10,409 nucleotides of DNA from Burkholderiales bacterium (GTDB lineage: Bacteria > Pseudomonadota > Gammaproteobacteria > Burkholderiales > UBA11063), in contig JAPJMP010000162.1 of the NCBI GenBank assembly GCA_026461645.1, forward strand, positions 1 to 10,409, read 5' to 3'. The position numbers and the translations under genes are program-made. The notes below the pieces were generated by a model. It had not been told where the DNA came from, made no database searches, and was given only the letters and a program-made list of their open reading frames with translations. Below, piece by piece: positions 1 through 7,033 of this stretch. Each line of letters starts with the position of its first letter. Position 1 is the first letter of the stretch.

Positions 1-1169
1 ATCGCTTGTTCATTTTTATAATTTGATAAATTTTGATAAATACTATAAATAGGTTCTAAATCAGCATTAATATTTTCTAAATTAATATTTTCATCTATAT
101 TAATAGAATCAACTTCGGCAATGTCAGTTACAATGATGGAATGAATTGCTATGGTTGCACGCCCTGATTCTGAATATATTTGTGGCTCTGGTATTTCTTT
201 CGCTGTGGTGATTTTTTTAACTGTGGCAAGTACAGCCGTGGCATATTCTGTTAAGGTATAATTACACGAATTAGAATCACGTGATTTTGATCCATTATAG
301 TCTATAGCTAGACCACCACCAATATCTAATATTTTAATTGGAATGCCTAATGCATAGAGGTCTACATATACACGAGTAAACTCTTCAATATATAATCTGA
401 TATCGTTGATATCCGCAATTTGGGAGCCTTGATGGCAGTGTAGTAGCTGTAAAGAATTTAGTAAATTATTTTGCTTAAGAATATCAATTAATTTAAATAC
501 CTGAATAGAGTTTAAACCAAACTTAGAGTTTTCTCCACCTGATTCCGACCATTTGCCTGAGGTAAATCGAGTTAAGCGAACTCTCATTCCTAATAGTGGC
601 TCAACCTTAATTTTTTTTGCAATTTCAAGAATAAAATATATTTCAGAAATTTTTTCAATTACTATAAATATTTTACGTCCAGCTTTTCTGGCGATTAATG
701 CTGTTAGAATATAATCATAATCTTTGTAACCATTACATATAATGGGTGATGAATTTAATTTAACAATAGACAAGATGGCAAGCAATTCAGCTTTACTTCC
801 GGCCTCAAGGCCAGTATTTTTTACTGTATAAATAGTTTCTACCAGTGTTTGTGCTTGATTGGTTTTTATTGGATAAATAAGAGTATAATTTGAGTTATAC
901 TTTATCTTATTTTTAACATCAATAAAAGCTCTACTAATACGTAAAACTCTATCTTGAATAATGTCTAAAAATCTTATGATTAATGGTGAGTTAACGCCCA
1001 TAGTTTTAGCATGGGCAATAATGTTTTTAATTTTAACCGCGGATGCAGGAGTTCTTTTGTTCTTTTGGACTGTAGCATCACCATCTTTGTCGATATTAAA
1101 ATAACCGTAGCCCCATGTATTAATTTTATAAAATTTTACACTTTCATTAGTTGACCAATTTTTTGCCAT
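1..1169 (-). CDS. speA: Biosynthetic arginine decarboxylase, N-terminal about 390 residues (partial)
   Basis: This enzyme is a PLP-dependent, fold-III decarboxylase that turns arginine into agmatine, the first step of the agmatine route to putrescine. I translated it by hand from the ATG at 1169 and it stays open to the left edge, so it lacks roughly the last 40% of a family member of about 630-660 residues. Visible family marks are WGYGYF near residues 19-24, YPIKTNQ with the expected PLP lysine K102, GLEAGSKAEL, CNGYKD, SGKWSESSGGENSKFG, the DIGGGL phosphate-binding loop, DYNGSKS and ESGRA. The N-terminus is about 25 residues shorter than that of E. coli SpeA. The start follows a strong ribosome site, AAGGGGG, four bases upstream. 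It lies nine bases after speB, whose product uses the agmatine made here. One oddity is HCHQGSQ at residues 244-250, where the family normally has HFHLGSQ. The family assignment is very secure. Confidence 0.96.
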   Translation of the reverse strand, partial: MAKNWSTNESVKFYKINTWGYGYFNIDKDGDATVQKNKRTPASAVKIKNIIAHAKTMGVNSPLIIRFLDIIQDRVLRISRAFIDVKNKIKYNSNYTLIYPIKTNQAQTLVETIYTVKNTGLEAGSKAELLAILSIVKLNSSPIICNGYKDYDYILTALIARKAGRKIFIVIEKISEIYFILEIAKKIKVEPLLGMRVRLTRFTSGKWSESGGENSKFGLNSIQVFKLIDILKQNNLLNSLQLLHCHQGSQIADINDIRLYIEEFTRVYVDLYALGIPIKILDIGGGLAIDYNGSKSRDSNSCNYTLTEYATAVLATVKKITTAKEIPEPQIYSESGRATIAIHSIIVTDIAEVDSINIDENINLENINADLEPIYSIYQNLSNYKNEQA

Positions 1170-1173
1170 AATA

Positions 1174-1180
1174 CCCCCTT
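1174..1180 (-). promoter_or_regulatory. Ribosome binding site of speA, overlapping the speB stop
   Basis: On the minus strand the sequence reads AAGGGGG, then TATT, then the ATG of speA. The first two bases of this site are the last two bases of the speB TAA stop codon. This is the strongest Shine-Dalgarno site in the left block. It fixes the speA start and suggests that ribosomes finishing speB help speA translation. Confidence 0.75.
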
Positions 1181-2093
1181 AAACCTTGAATTTTGCAATT
1201 AATGCTAAAATGTCACAAGCAATTTGAGCTGCAGCAGTTGAGGTTATATCTGCACTATCATAACTTGGAGCAACTTCAACCACATCAGCGCCAATAATAT
1301 TTAATTTAGGTAAGTTTCTGATTATACTTAATGCATTAATTGAAGTTAACCCACCAGCTACTGGAGTTCCAGTGCCTGGAGCAAAAGCTGGATCTAAGCA
1401 ATCAATATCAAAAGTTATATAACAAGGATTATCCCCAACAACTAGCTTAATTTTTTCAACGGTTTTATTCCAGCCATTATCATTTACCCAAGCTGCATCT
1501 AGAATATTCATGCCCATAAAGTCATTATTCCAAGTGCGAATACCAATTTGCACTGATTTACCCGGATCAATTATATTATTCTTAATTGCCTTGTAAAACA
1601 TTGTGCCATGATTTAATGAGTTTTCAACCTCATCGTGCCAAGTATCACAATGAGCATCAAAATGAATAATAGATAAATTTTTGCCATATTTTTCGCTAAG
1701 AGCACATAAAATTGGATAAGTAATGTAGTGATCACCACCTAAGGTTAATGGAAATACATCGCGGTTAATTATGTTTGCAATGTGCTGTTTAATCTGTCCA
1801 AAAATAGTCATGGGATTATTTAAATCAAGAAAGCAGTCACCATAATCAATGGTGTTTATTTTACTAAATATATCAAACCCCCACGGGTATGGTAATAATT
1901 CAGCTATTTGTAATGAGGCTTGTCTGATATAACGTGGCCCCATGCGTGCTCCACTTCTATTGGTGGTGGCTAAATCAAAAGGAATTCCAGATACAGCAAC
2001 ATCAACTTTAGCTAAATTTTTGGTATAAGGCCTACGCATAAAACTAGTGTAACCACTATAAGGCATGTAATTTGTTGCTAAAAATTCTTGCAT
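1179..2093 (-). CDS. speB: Agmatinase (agmatine ureohydrolase)
   Basis: SpeB hydrolyses agmatine to putrescine and urea in the cytoplasm, using two manganese ions. The 304-residue product matches the ureohydrolase family along its whole length and E. coli SpeB closely. All six metal ligands are present: H122 in GGDH, D146, H148 and D150 in HFDAHCDT, and D229 and D231 in FDIDCLDPAFAPGTGTP. Other matching stretches are GIPFD, SGARMGPRYIRQAS, NHGTMFY, QIGIRT and the C-terminal DVVEVAPSYD. Arginase and formimidoylglutamase share the metal site, but the FAPGTGTPV and NHGTMF segments and the neighbouring speA favour agmatinase. It starts 22 bases after glk with only a weak ribosome site (GAAAG). 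It ends nine bases before speA, so agmatine synthesis and use are made from one message. No defects were seen. Confidence 0.96.
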   Translation of the reverse strand: MQEFLATNYMPYSGYTSFMRRPYTKNLAKVDVAVSGIPFDLATTNRSGARMGPRYIRQASLQIAELLPYPWGFDIFSKINTIDYGDCFLDLNNPMTIFGQIKQHIANIINRDVFPLTLGGDHYITYPILCALSEKYGKNLSIIHFDAHCDTWHDEVENSLNHGTMFYKAIKNNIIDPGKSVQIGIRTWNNDFMGMNILDAAWVNDNGWNKTVEKIKLVVGDNPCYITFDIDCLDPAFAPGTGTPVAGGLTSINALSIIRNLPKLNIIGADVVEVAPSYDSADITSTAAAQIACDILALIAKFKV

Positions 2094-2115
2094 GAATTAT
2101 AACTTTCAAAAAATT

Positions 2116-3117
2116 TTATGGAATGTAATTATGAGTTAAATATGTATTTAGGGCGTAGCTAGTGCCAAGGAAAGCAGGAAACTCGTCAATAATAACATGA
2201 ATTGGAATTTGCGCTAAATGTGAATGAAATCTTCCCTTAGATTCAAACCTTAAGCGAAAATTTGAATTAATAAAAAAATCCAACATTTTGGGAACTATCC
2301 CACCGGCAATATATACTCCGCCAAAGGCATTAATACTAACAACAAAGTTTGAAGTAACAGTTCCAAGCATGCGACAAAATATTTCTAAAGTTCTTGTGCA
2401 AACATAATCTAAACGCTTTGAACCAAGTTCAACTATTTCCGCTGGTGATGGAATCTTATATATCGTGCGATTAGAAAATTTACATAATCCTTCATAGATA
2501 AATTGTAAACCATTGCCGCATAAAAATCTTTCAGCAGATACATGTTGAAATCTACTTGAGGCAAATTTCCATAAATCAATCTCTTCATCAGTTGCAGGCG
2601 GAAAACTTGCGCGACCACCTTCAGCTGAAATTGCAATGTAATCACCAGATCGATGTTTAATTAAGGCTGCCATGCCTAAACCAGTTCCTGGGCCAATTAT
2701 TGCCATTGGTTTATTATAATTAATCTCATTTGTTCCACCTAATTTAACTAATTTATCCTGTTTAATATTTGGTATTGCTAAAGCAAGAGCATGAAAATCA
2801 TTAATAAAAATAATTTTTTTAAGTTTCAACGTTTTTTCAATATTTGAAATTAATTCACGATGCCAAGGGCTATTTACCATAAATAATTCATCTTCAAAAA
2901 TAGGGCCTGGTACTGCCATACATGCATATTCAATTTTTGCAGTTAAAGATAAATCTTTTAGATAAGCTATAACAGCGTCAGCTAAAGATTTGTAGTCGAT
3001 ACAATTTAAAACTTTAGTGTGTTCGTATTCATAAGGGCTTATTTCAATAGAGAACCTTGCATTAGTTCCGCCAATATCAGCAACTAGTCTGGGATAAAAT
3101 GAGTTACTATTATTCAT
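2116..3117 (-). CDS. glk: Glucokinase, Glk family
   Basis: This enzyme phosphorylates glucose to glucose 6-phosphate with ATP, feeding glycolysis and the pentose phosphate route. The 333-residue product is of usual length and matches E. coli Glk from end to end. It has the phosphate-binding LVADIGGTNARF near residues 11-22, N106 and the catalytic base D107 in IFINDFHALA, PGTGLG at 143-148, E166 in AEGG, E196 in HVSAERFL, and FGGVYIAGGIVPKM near the C-terminus. Glucose contacts known from E. coli (N99, D100, E157, E187) are all kept. H160, however, aligns without gaps to R169 here (EGGR instead of EGGH). It lies 20 bases after pgl and 22 before speB. Its ribosome site, AAAGG, sits 11 bases from the ATG, which is rather far. 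The family is certain; glucose as the substrate is very likely, with the Arg change as the one caution. Confidence 0.94.
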   Translation of the reverse strand: MNNSNSFYPRLVADIGGTNARFSIEISPYEYEHTKVLNCIDYKSLADAVIAYLKDLSLTAKIEYACMAVPGPIFEDELFMVNSPWHRELISNIEKTLKLKKIIFINDFHALALAIPNIKQDKLVKLGGTNEINYNKPMAIIGPGTGLGMAALIKHRSGDYIAISAEGGRASFPPATDEEIDLWKFASSRFQHVSAERFLCGNGLQFIYEGLCKFSNRTIYKIPSPAEIVELGSKRLDYVCTRTLEIFCRMLGTVTSNFVVSINAFGGVYIAGGIVPKMLDFFINSNFRLRFESKGRFHSHLAQIPIHVIIDEFPAFLGTSYALNTYLTHNYIP

Positions 3118-3137
3118 AATAATTAATGCCTTTCAAT

Positions 3138-3812
3138 TTATGCAAAATAAAATACTTCTAAATCTTCTCTAACTTGTAAAAGATGGCTTATAGGGTATAA
3201 GTTATTTTTTTCTTGTGCTGCTTTAATTAAAATATCTAATTTAACTTGCCCTTGAATACTTAAAATTAGATTTGGTATCTTTTTTATAGCGGCAAGAGAT
3301 AAGCTTATTCTATCATATTTTGCAGTATTAGGGGAAGTTAAAACAAATTGATTTTTATTTTGCAAATCAAGAGCAGTACTTAGTTCTTTACAGCAAGGAA
3401 AGATTGAAGCAAAGTGCCCATCCTCCCCCATACCAATAATGGCAATATCAATTTTAAGTTGTTGCTGATTACGTTTGATGATTAACTGCGCTGTAGAATC
3501 AGTGTTGTCATATAAGCCAATAAATGTTGCTTGTGCGGCATTATTAATTAGTAAGTTATCTTGAATTAATTTTTGATTGCTATCTTGACTATTGGTATCA
3601 ACAACACGTTCATCAACTAAAGTAAAAATTATTTTACTAAAATTCAGTTTGGCATGACTAAGTTGATTTAAAAATTTAATTGGACTTTTTCCACCCGACA
3701 GTGCAATCGTAACATGGTCTTGAGTTGCTAATAAGGTATTAACTTTTAATGCAATATAATCAATCAAAGAATTAACTTGCTGTTGTTGCGATAAATATGT
3801 ATGAAGTTTCAT
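3138..3812 (-). CDS. pgl: 6-phosphogluconolactonase, NagB/DevB type
   Basis: Pgl hydrolyses 6-phosphogluconolactone to 6-phosphogluconate, the second step of the oxidative pentose phosphate and Entner-Doudoroff routes. The 224-residue product has the motifs of the glucosamine-6-phosphate isomerase/6-phosphogluconolactonase family: ALSGGKSP at residues 37-44 for phosphate binding, LVDERVV at 65-71, SNQKLI near 78-83, and GMGEDGHFASIFP at 127-139 with the catalytic histidine H133. The usual Thr after that His is Phe here. It is unrelated to the beta-propeller lactonase of E. coli. It is the first gene of the left block, with an AAGG ribosome site eight bases before the ATG and a 272-base divergent region upstream. 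No zwf, edd or eda is next to it, although pgl often travels with them. A glucosamine-6-phosphate deaminase is less likely because of the length and the VDER and GEDGH motifs. Confidence 0.92.
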   Translation of the reverse strand: MKLHTYLSQQQQVNSLIDYIALKVNTLLATQDHVTIALSGGKSPIKFLNQLSHAKLNFSKIIFTLVDERVVDTNSQDSNQKLIQDNLLINNAAQATFIGLYDNTDSTAQLIIKRNQQQLKIDIAIIGMGEDGHFASIFPCCKELSTALDLQNKNQFVLTSPNTAKYDRISLSLAAIKKIPNLILSIQGQVKLDILIKAAQEKNNLYPISHLLQVREDLEVFYFA

Positions 3813-3831
3813 TTTTAAAACCTTAATTTAT

Positions 3832-3853
3832 TGTATAAAAGATATATTTTACA
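3832..3853. repeat. Imperfect AT-rich palindrome in the pgl leader
   Basis: The plus strand begins with TGTATAAA and ends with ATTTTACA around a six-base centre. Six of eight arm positions pair, with TGTA and TACA at the outer ends. It lies 20-41 bases before the pgl start and downstream of the possible pgl promoters, where a repressor site could sit. In DNA this AT-rich such a palindrome may also arise by chance, so the role is inference. Confidence 0.25.
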
Positions 3854-3855
3854 CT

Positions 3856-3896
3856 ATTAAAATAAATAAAATATAATATTACAAAATTTATGTCAC
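3856..3896 (-). promoter_or_regulatory. Possible sigma-70 promoter(s) for pgl-glk-speB-speA
   Basis: Reading the minus strand, two overlapping candidates have 17-base spacers. One is TTGTAA (3879-3884) with TTTAAT (3856-3861). The other is GTGACA (3891-3896) with TATTTT (3868-3873). Each matches nine of twelve consensus positions. The region is so AT-rich that the exact promoter cannot be chosen by eye, but a promoter here is expected because pgl is the first gene of the block. Confidence 0.35.
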
Positions 3897-4037
3897 AGTT
3901 GCTGCCGTATCAAGCCATTAATTCAAGTAAGCTATGAATACTTATATTTATACAAAGAGTGGTAGTTAATTTAACTTTATTTGCTGCTTATTTTAGAATA
4001 ATTGTCAAATTTGCAAAGTCAACAGCGTAGCTTAATA

Positions 4038-4046
4038 TGGTATAAT
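4038..4046 (+). promoter_or_regulatory. Extended -10 promoter before fabI
   Basis: The sequence TGGTATAAT is a perfect TATAAT -10 box preceded by the TGn extension. That extension can make up for a poor -35 box, and the hexamer 17 bases upstream (GTCAAC, 4018-4023) is indeed poor. Transcription would start near 4053, giving a leader of about 30 bases before fabI. A second weaker pair, TTGCAA (4011-4016) with TAATAT (4033-4038), overlaps it. This is the only clear promoter seen for the eight-gene right block. Confidence 0.65.
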
Positions 4047-4084
4047 TGATTATTAAATACATAAATAACAAAGGAGATACTTAG

Positions 4085-4870
4085 ATGGGAATATTAGCTG
4101 GCAAAAAAATTTTAATAACTGGCTTATTATCTAACCGTTCAATTGCATATGGTGTGGCTAAAGCTTGCGTTGAACAAGGGGCAGAAATAGCCATAACTTA
4201 TCAAAGTGATAGATTCTTAGATAGAGCTCAAGGCTTTGCTCAGGAGTTTGGTACCAATATTATATTGCCGTGTGATGTTACTAGTGATGAACAAATTAAT
4301 AATTTATTTACGCGGCTTGCTAAATCTTGGGATGGTGTAGATGGCTTACTTCATTCTTTAGCATATACTCCTAAAGAAGGAATTAGTGGAGATTTTGTTG
4401 CAAATGTAAATCGCGACACTTTTAAAATTTCTAGTGATATTAGTTCATATAGTTACCTTGCTTTAGCAAGAGCTGGAAGAGACATGATGAAAAATAGAAA
4501 TGCCTCTATGTTATGCTTAACTTATTTAGGTGGAGAGCGGGTGTTACCTAATTATAATATGGCGGGTGTTTCAAAGGCAGCTTTAGAGGCTACTAGTAGA
4601 TATATGGCGTATTATTTAGGGGCGGAAGGTATTAGAGTTAATGCCATATCAGCCGGACCAATTAAAACTTTAGCAGCTAGTGGCATAGCTGGCTTTTCCA
4701 AAATTTTAGATCATGTTGCAACTAATGCTCCGCTTAAAAGAAATGTAACAATTGAGGAAGTTGGTAATACTGCTGCATTTTTATTTTCTAGTTTAGCTAG
4801 TGGGATTACCGGTGAAATTATTTATGTTGATGCCGGTTACAATATAGTAGCGGCTGGAATGCCAGGTTAA
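4085..4870 (+). CDS. fabI: Enoyl-[acyl-carrier-protein] reductase (NADH)
   Basis: FabI performs the last reduction of each round of type II fatty acid elongation, turning trans-2-enoyl-ACP into acyl-ACP with NADH in the cytoplasm. The 261-residue product matches E. coli FabI throughout. It has the nucleotide-binding stretch TGLLSNRSIAYG at 12-23, CDV near 63-65, HSLAYTP at 90-96, ISSYSY at 119-124, the catalytic Y157 and K164 plus Y147 in TYLGGERVLPNYNMAGVSKA, and NAISAGPIKTLAASGI. The long spacing from Y147 to K164 and the Rossmann loop separate it from ordinary short-chain dehydrogenases such as FabG. A strong ribosome site (AAGGAG) lies eight bases before the ATG. It is the first gene of the right block and kdsD follows after 22 bases. 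FabI supplies acyl-ACP for both phospholipid and lipid A, which fits its place before Kdo and LPS-transport genes. Confidence 0.97.
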   Translation: MGILAGKKILITGLLSNRSIAYGVAKACVEQGAEIAITYQSDRFLDRAQGFAQEFGTNIILPCDVTSDEQINNLFTRLAKSWDGVDGLLHSLAYTPKEGISGDFVANVNRDTFKISSDISSYSYLALARAGRDMMKNRNASMLCLTYLGGERVLPNYNMAGVSKAALEATSRYMAYYLGAEGIRVNAISAGPIKTLAASGIAGFSKILDHVATNAPLKRNVTIEEVGNTAAFLFSSLASGITGEIIYVDAGYNIVAAGMPG

Positions 4871-4892
4871 ATTCTAAGAAGGCGTTATGTGA

Positions 4893-5864
4893 ATGAATGA
4901 AACAAAAGTTTTTGAAATTGCCAATGAGGTATTTAAAAATGAAGTAGAGGGTATTCACGAGGTACAACAACTATTAAATCAAGAATTTGCTCAAGCAGTC
5001 TACTTATTAAGTAAGTGTAGTGGCAAAGTAATAGTAATGGGAATTGGAAAATCAGGACATATTGCCAACAAAATTGCTGCAACTATGGCCTCGACCGGCA
5101 CATCTGCCTTTTTTGTCCATCCTACTGAAGCCTTACATGGTGATTTAGGTATGATAGGACAAAATGATGTAGTAATTGCTATTTCATATTCTGGTGAGTC
5201 TGATGAGTTAAATGCTGCCTTAGCAGTGATTAAACGTAAAGATATTGCAGTTATTGCCATTACGGGTAATACCAAATCAACTTTAGCTAAATTAAGTAAA
5301 CATGTGTTAAATATAGCGGTAACCAAAGAAGCTTGTCCATTAGGTTTGGCACCAACTACTTCTACCACTGCTTGCTTAGTTTTAGGTGATGCCCTAGCTG
5401 TATGTATATATAGTTTAAAAGGTTTTAAATTAGAGGATTTTGCTTTATCTCATCCTGGAGGATCGCTTGGTCGAAGATTATTAATTAAAGTTAATGATAT
5501 TATGCGCTGTGGTGAACGTCTTCCGGTAGTTGCATTAAATGCTAATTTAACTGATATTGTGTTAGAAATTAGCAATAAGGGTTTAGGTTTAACTGCAGTA
5601 ATTGATAATTTAGGTAAATTAGTCGGAGTCATAACCGATGGAGACTTAAGACGAATTCTTGATAATTATAATAAATTTAATACTTTAACTGCACAAGATA
5701 TTATGAATAAATCACCTAAAACATTAGAGACAAATACTTTAGCGATTGTTGCGGTTGAACTGATGGAAAAAAATAAAATTAATGGGTTTCTAATTGTTGA
5801 TGAGCAGCATAAACCAATTGGGGCATTTAATATACATGATTTAATTGCCGCAAAATTACTTTAA
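4893..5864 (+). CDS. kdsD: D-arabinose 5-phosphate isomerase
   Basis: KdsD interconverts ribulose 5-phosphate and arabinose 5-phosphate, the committed precursor of Kdo, the sugar joining lipid A to the LPS core. The 323-residue product has a sugar isomerase (SIS) domain in about residues 35-185 and two CBS domains in about 200-323. The four catalytic residues known from E. coli KdsD all align: K53 in GIGKSGHI, E105 in SGESDE, E146 in KEACPLGLAPTTSTT, and H187 in LSHPGGSLGRRLL. HPTEALHGDLG at 76-86 is also typical. The start is supported by AAGAAGG ten bases upstream; an in-frame ATG six bases earlier is followed at once by a stop. The capsule-type paralogue KpsF is nearly identical in motifs, but linkage to kdsC and lpt genes supports the core LPS role. 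It ends 13 bases before kdsC. Confidence 0.95.
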   Translation: MNETKVFEIANEVFKNEVEGIHEVQQLLNQEFAQAVYLLSKCSGKVIVMGIGKSGHIANKIAATMASTGTSAFFVHPTEALHGDLGMIGQNDVVIAISYSGESDELNAALAVIKRKDIAVIAITGNTKSTLAKLSKHVLNIAVTKEACPLGLAPTTSTTACLVLGDALAVCIYSLKGFKLEDFALSHPGGSLGRRLLIKVNDIMRCGERLPVVALNANLTDIVLEISNKGLGLTAVIDNLGKLVGVITDGDLRRILDNYNKFNTLTAQDIMNKSPKTLETNTLAIVAVELMEKNKINGFLIVDEQHKPIGAFNIHDLIAAKLL

Positions 5865-5877
5865 AAGTGGAGACATA

Positions 5878-6423
5878 ATGAATATTTTATACAATATACC
5901 TGAATCAGTTTTGGAAAAAATAAAAAAAATTAAAGTAATTGTAGCTGACTGTGACGGAGTTTTAACTGATGGTGGTGTTTTTATTAATCAAAGTGGCGGA
6001 GATGAGTTCGTAAGATTTAATATTTTAGATGGTATGGCAGTTACCTTAGCGCGGGATAATAATATCGAAATAATTGTTTTATCTAGAAGAAAATCTTTAG
6101 CTAGTGAAGCGCGCTTTAAAAATTTGCAAATTAAATACGCCTATACTGGAGTATTGGATAAGTTAGCTAAATTAAATGAAATATTAAATGAGTTAAAGGT
6201 TAACTATGATGAAGTAGCTTATATTGGTGATGATTTGTATGATTTAAAGATAATGAATCAGGTTGGTTTTAAAGTATGCCCACCCAATGCCGCTGCTTTT
6301 GTAAAGAAAAATGTCGACTATATTACAAGTTTATCTGGTGGGAATGGAGCATTTCGCGAATTAGTTGAAATTATTTTAGGCACAAAGGATGAGTATCAAC
6401 AGTATTTAGATAAATATTTATAA
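5878..6423 (+). CDS. kdsC: 3-deoxy-D-manno-octulosonate 8-phosphate phosphatase
   Basis: KdsC removes phosphate from Kdo 8-phosphate to give free Kdo, the third step after KdsD and KdsA. It is a small HAD-family phosphatase without a large cap that works as a tetramer. The 181-residue product shows the nucleophile pair D24 and D26 in DCDGVLTDGG, FNILDGMA at 47-54, S69 of motif II, K95 as the motif III lysine, and GDDLYDLKIM at 117-126 with D118, D119 and D122. I chose the ATG at 5878 because GGAGA lies four bases upstream; a TTG at 5845 would extend it 11 residues into kdsD with no ribosome site. Motif II reads LSRRKS where the family normally has a Gly after the Ser/Thr (TGRK or SGRK). The product is otherwise intact. 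lptC follows after 15 bases. Confidence 0.93.
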   Translation: MNILYNIPESVLEKIKKIKVIVADCDGVLTDGGVFINQSGGDEFVRFNILDGMAVTLARDNNIEIIVLSRRKSLASEARFKNLQIKYAYTGVLDKLAKLNEILNELKVNYDEVAYIGDDLYDLKIMNQVGFKVCPPNAAAFVKKNVDYITSLSGGNGAFRELVEIILGTKDEYQQYLDKYL

Positions 6424-6438
6424 TAATAAAAATATACA

Positions 6439-7011
6439 ATGAATAAATTTTACTCCTCTAAATCATTTCAATTTTTTTCGATTGTAATTATTTCATCGTT
6501 GTGTGTTTTATTAAACTCATTAACGGTTATTAATTTTCATAAAATTGATATACCTAGAGCAAGCCCTCAGTATAATGCAACTGGAATTAATGCCAGTGTT
6601 TACAGTGCTTCAGGGAAATTAATTTATAATTTGCAAAGTAAAAGCGCTCTTGAATATCCAGATCAGGATAAAATTTATTTACAACAATTGCAAATCAAGG
6701 TGCATGATGAAAGTTCTGATGCCGTTGAATATTATTTAAACGCAAATAGTGCGTGGGTAAACCGAATAACAAAAGATGTCTTTTTGCAAGAAAGTGTAGC
6801 CATAACGATTAATAATGACAATTTGAGCAAGGCTATACATATTAGTGGAAATAATATAAAAATTTTAGCCAATAAAAATTATATTTATAGTGCTGAATCC
6901 ATTATAGCTAATCAAGGAAAAAGTTCTGTATTTAGCAAAGGGTTTAGTTACGATGGGAAACAACAAATGTTGCTGTTAGAGTCAGCAGTAAAAATTGTAT
7001 ATTATAAATAA
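6439..7011 (+). CDS. lptC: LPS export system protein LptC
   Basis: LptC is a bitopic inner-membrane protein that takes LPS from the LptB2FG extractor and passes it to periplasmic LptA. The 190-residue product is almost the same length as E. coli LptC (191). It has a short N-terminal tail, one membrane helix at about residues 10-30 (rich in Ile, Ser and Leu), and then a beta-rich periplasmic domain. The sequence is only loosely conserved in this family. The call rests on topology, length, segments such as ATGINASVYSASGKLIYNLQ and FLQESVAI, and the conserved position between kdsC and lptA. No good ribosome site is visible before the ATG (the upstream bases are almost all A and T), so translation may depend on coupling to kdsC, 15 bases earlier. 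No lipobox is present. Confidence 0.85.
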   Translation: MNKFYSSKSFQFFSIVIISSLCVLLNSLTVINFHKIDIPRASPQYNATGINASVYSASGKLIYNLQSKSALEYPDQDKIYLQQLQIKVHDESSDAVEYYLNANSAWVNRITKDVFLQESVAITINNDNLSKAIHISGNNIKILANKNYIYSAESIIANQGKSSVFSKGFSYDGKQQMLLLESAVKIVYYK

Positions 7012-7026
7012 TTGTTAAAAAGTGAT

Positions 7027-7033
7027 GGTGATC
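7027..7033 (+). promoter_or_regulatory. Ribosome binding site deciding the lptA start
   Basis: GGTGATC lies immediately before the ATG at 7034. It is complementary to the GATCACC part of the usual bacterial 16S rRNA 3' end, so in an aligned duplex the start would sit at the normal distance. Upstream in-frame GTG (7022) and ATG (7025) codons lack such a match and would place four extra residues before the signal peptide. The choice is an inference. Confidence 0.45.

Noticed and set aside
2433..2645. Open frame of 70 codons on the minus strand inside glk
   Set aside because: It lies wholly within glk in another frame and resembles no known family; glk is complete and well conserved across it.
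3411..3413. Phe134 in Pgl after the catalytic His, in place of the usual Thr
   Set aside because: The catalytic His and the rest of the GEDGH loop are intact, and this position is less strictly conserved; not enough to suggest altered function.
3813..4084. Small gene, tRNA or structured RNA in the divergent intergenic region
   Set aside because: No open frame with a ribosome site, no cloverleaf and no GC-rich stem was seen; promoters and leaders account for what is visible.
4361..4363. Ala93 in FabI at the position where E. coli has Gly93, a triclosan-resistance site
   Set aside because: Ala is a natural residue here in other FabI proteins such as that of Staphylococcus aureus, so it does not indicate acquired resistance.
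5000..5632. Two minus-strand open frames (5000-5368 and 5450-5632) opposite kdsD
   Set aside because: Both are antisense to a well-conserved enzyme, lack recognisable motifs and arise easily in this AT-rich DNA.
5845..5877. TTG start giving kdsC an 11-residue N-terminal extension
   Set aside because: The extension overlaps kdsD and has no ribosome site, while ATG 5878 has GGAGA four bases upstream and gives the usual KdsC length.
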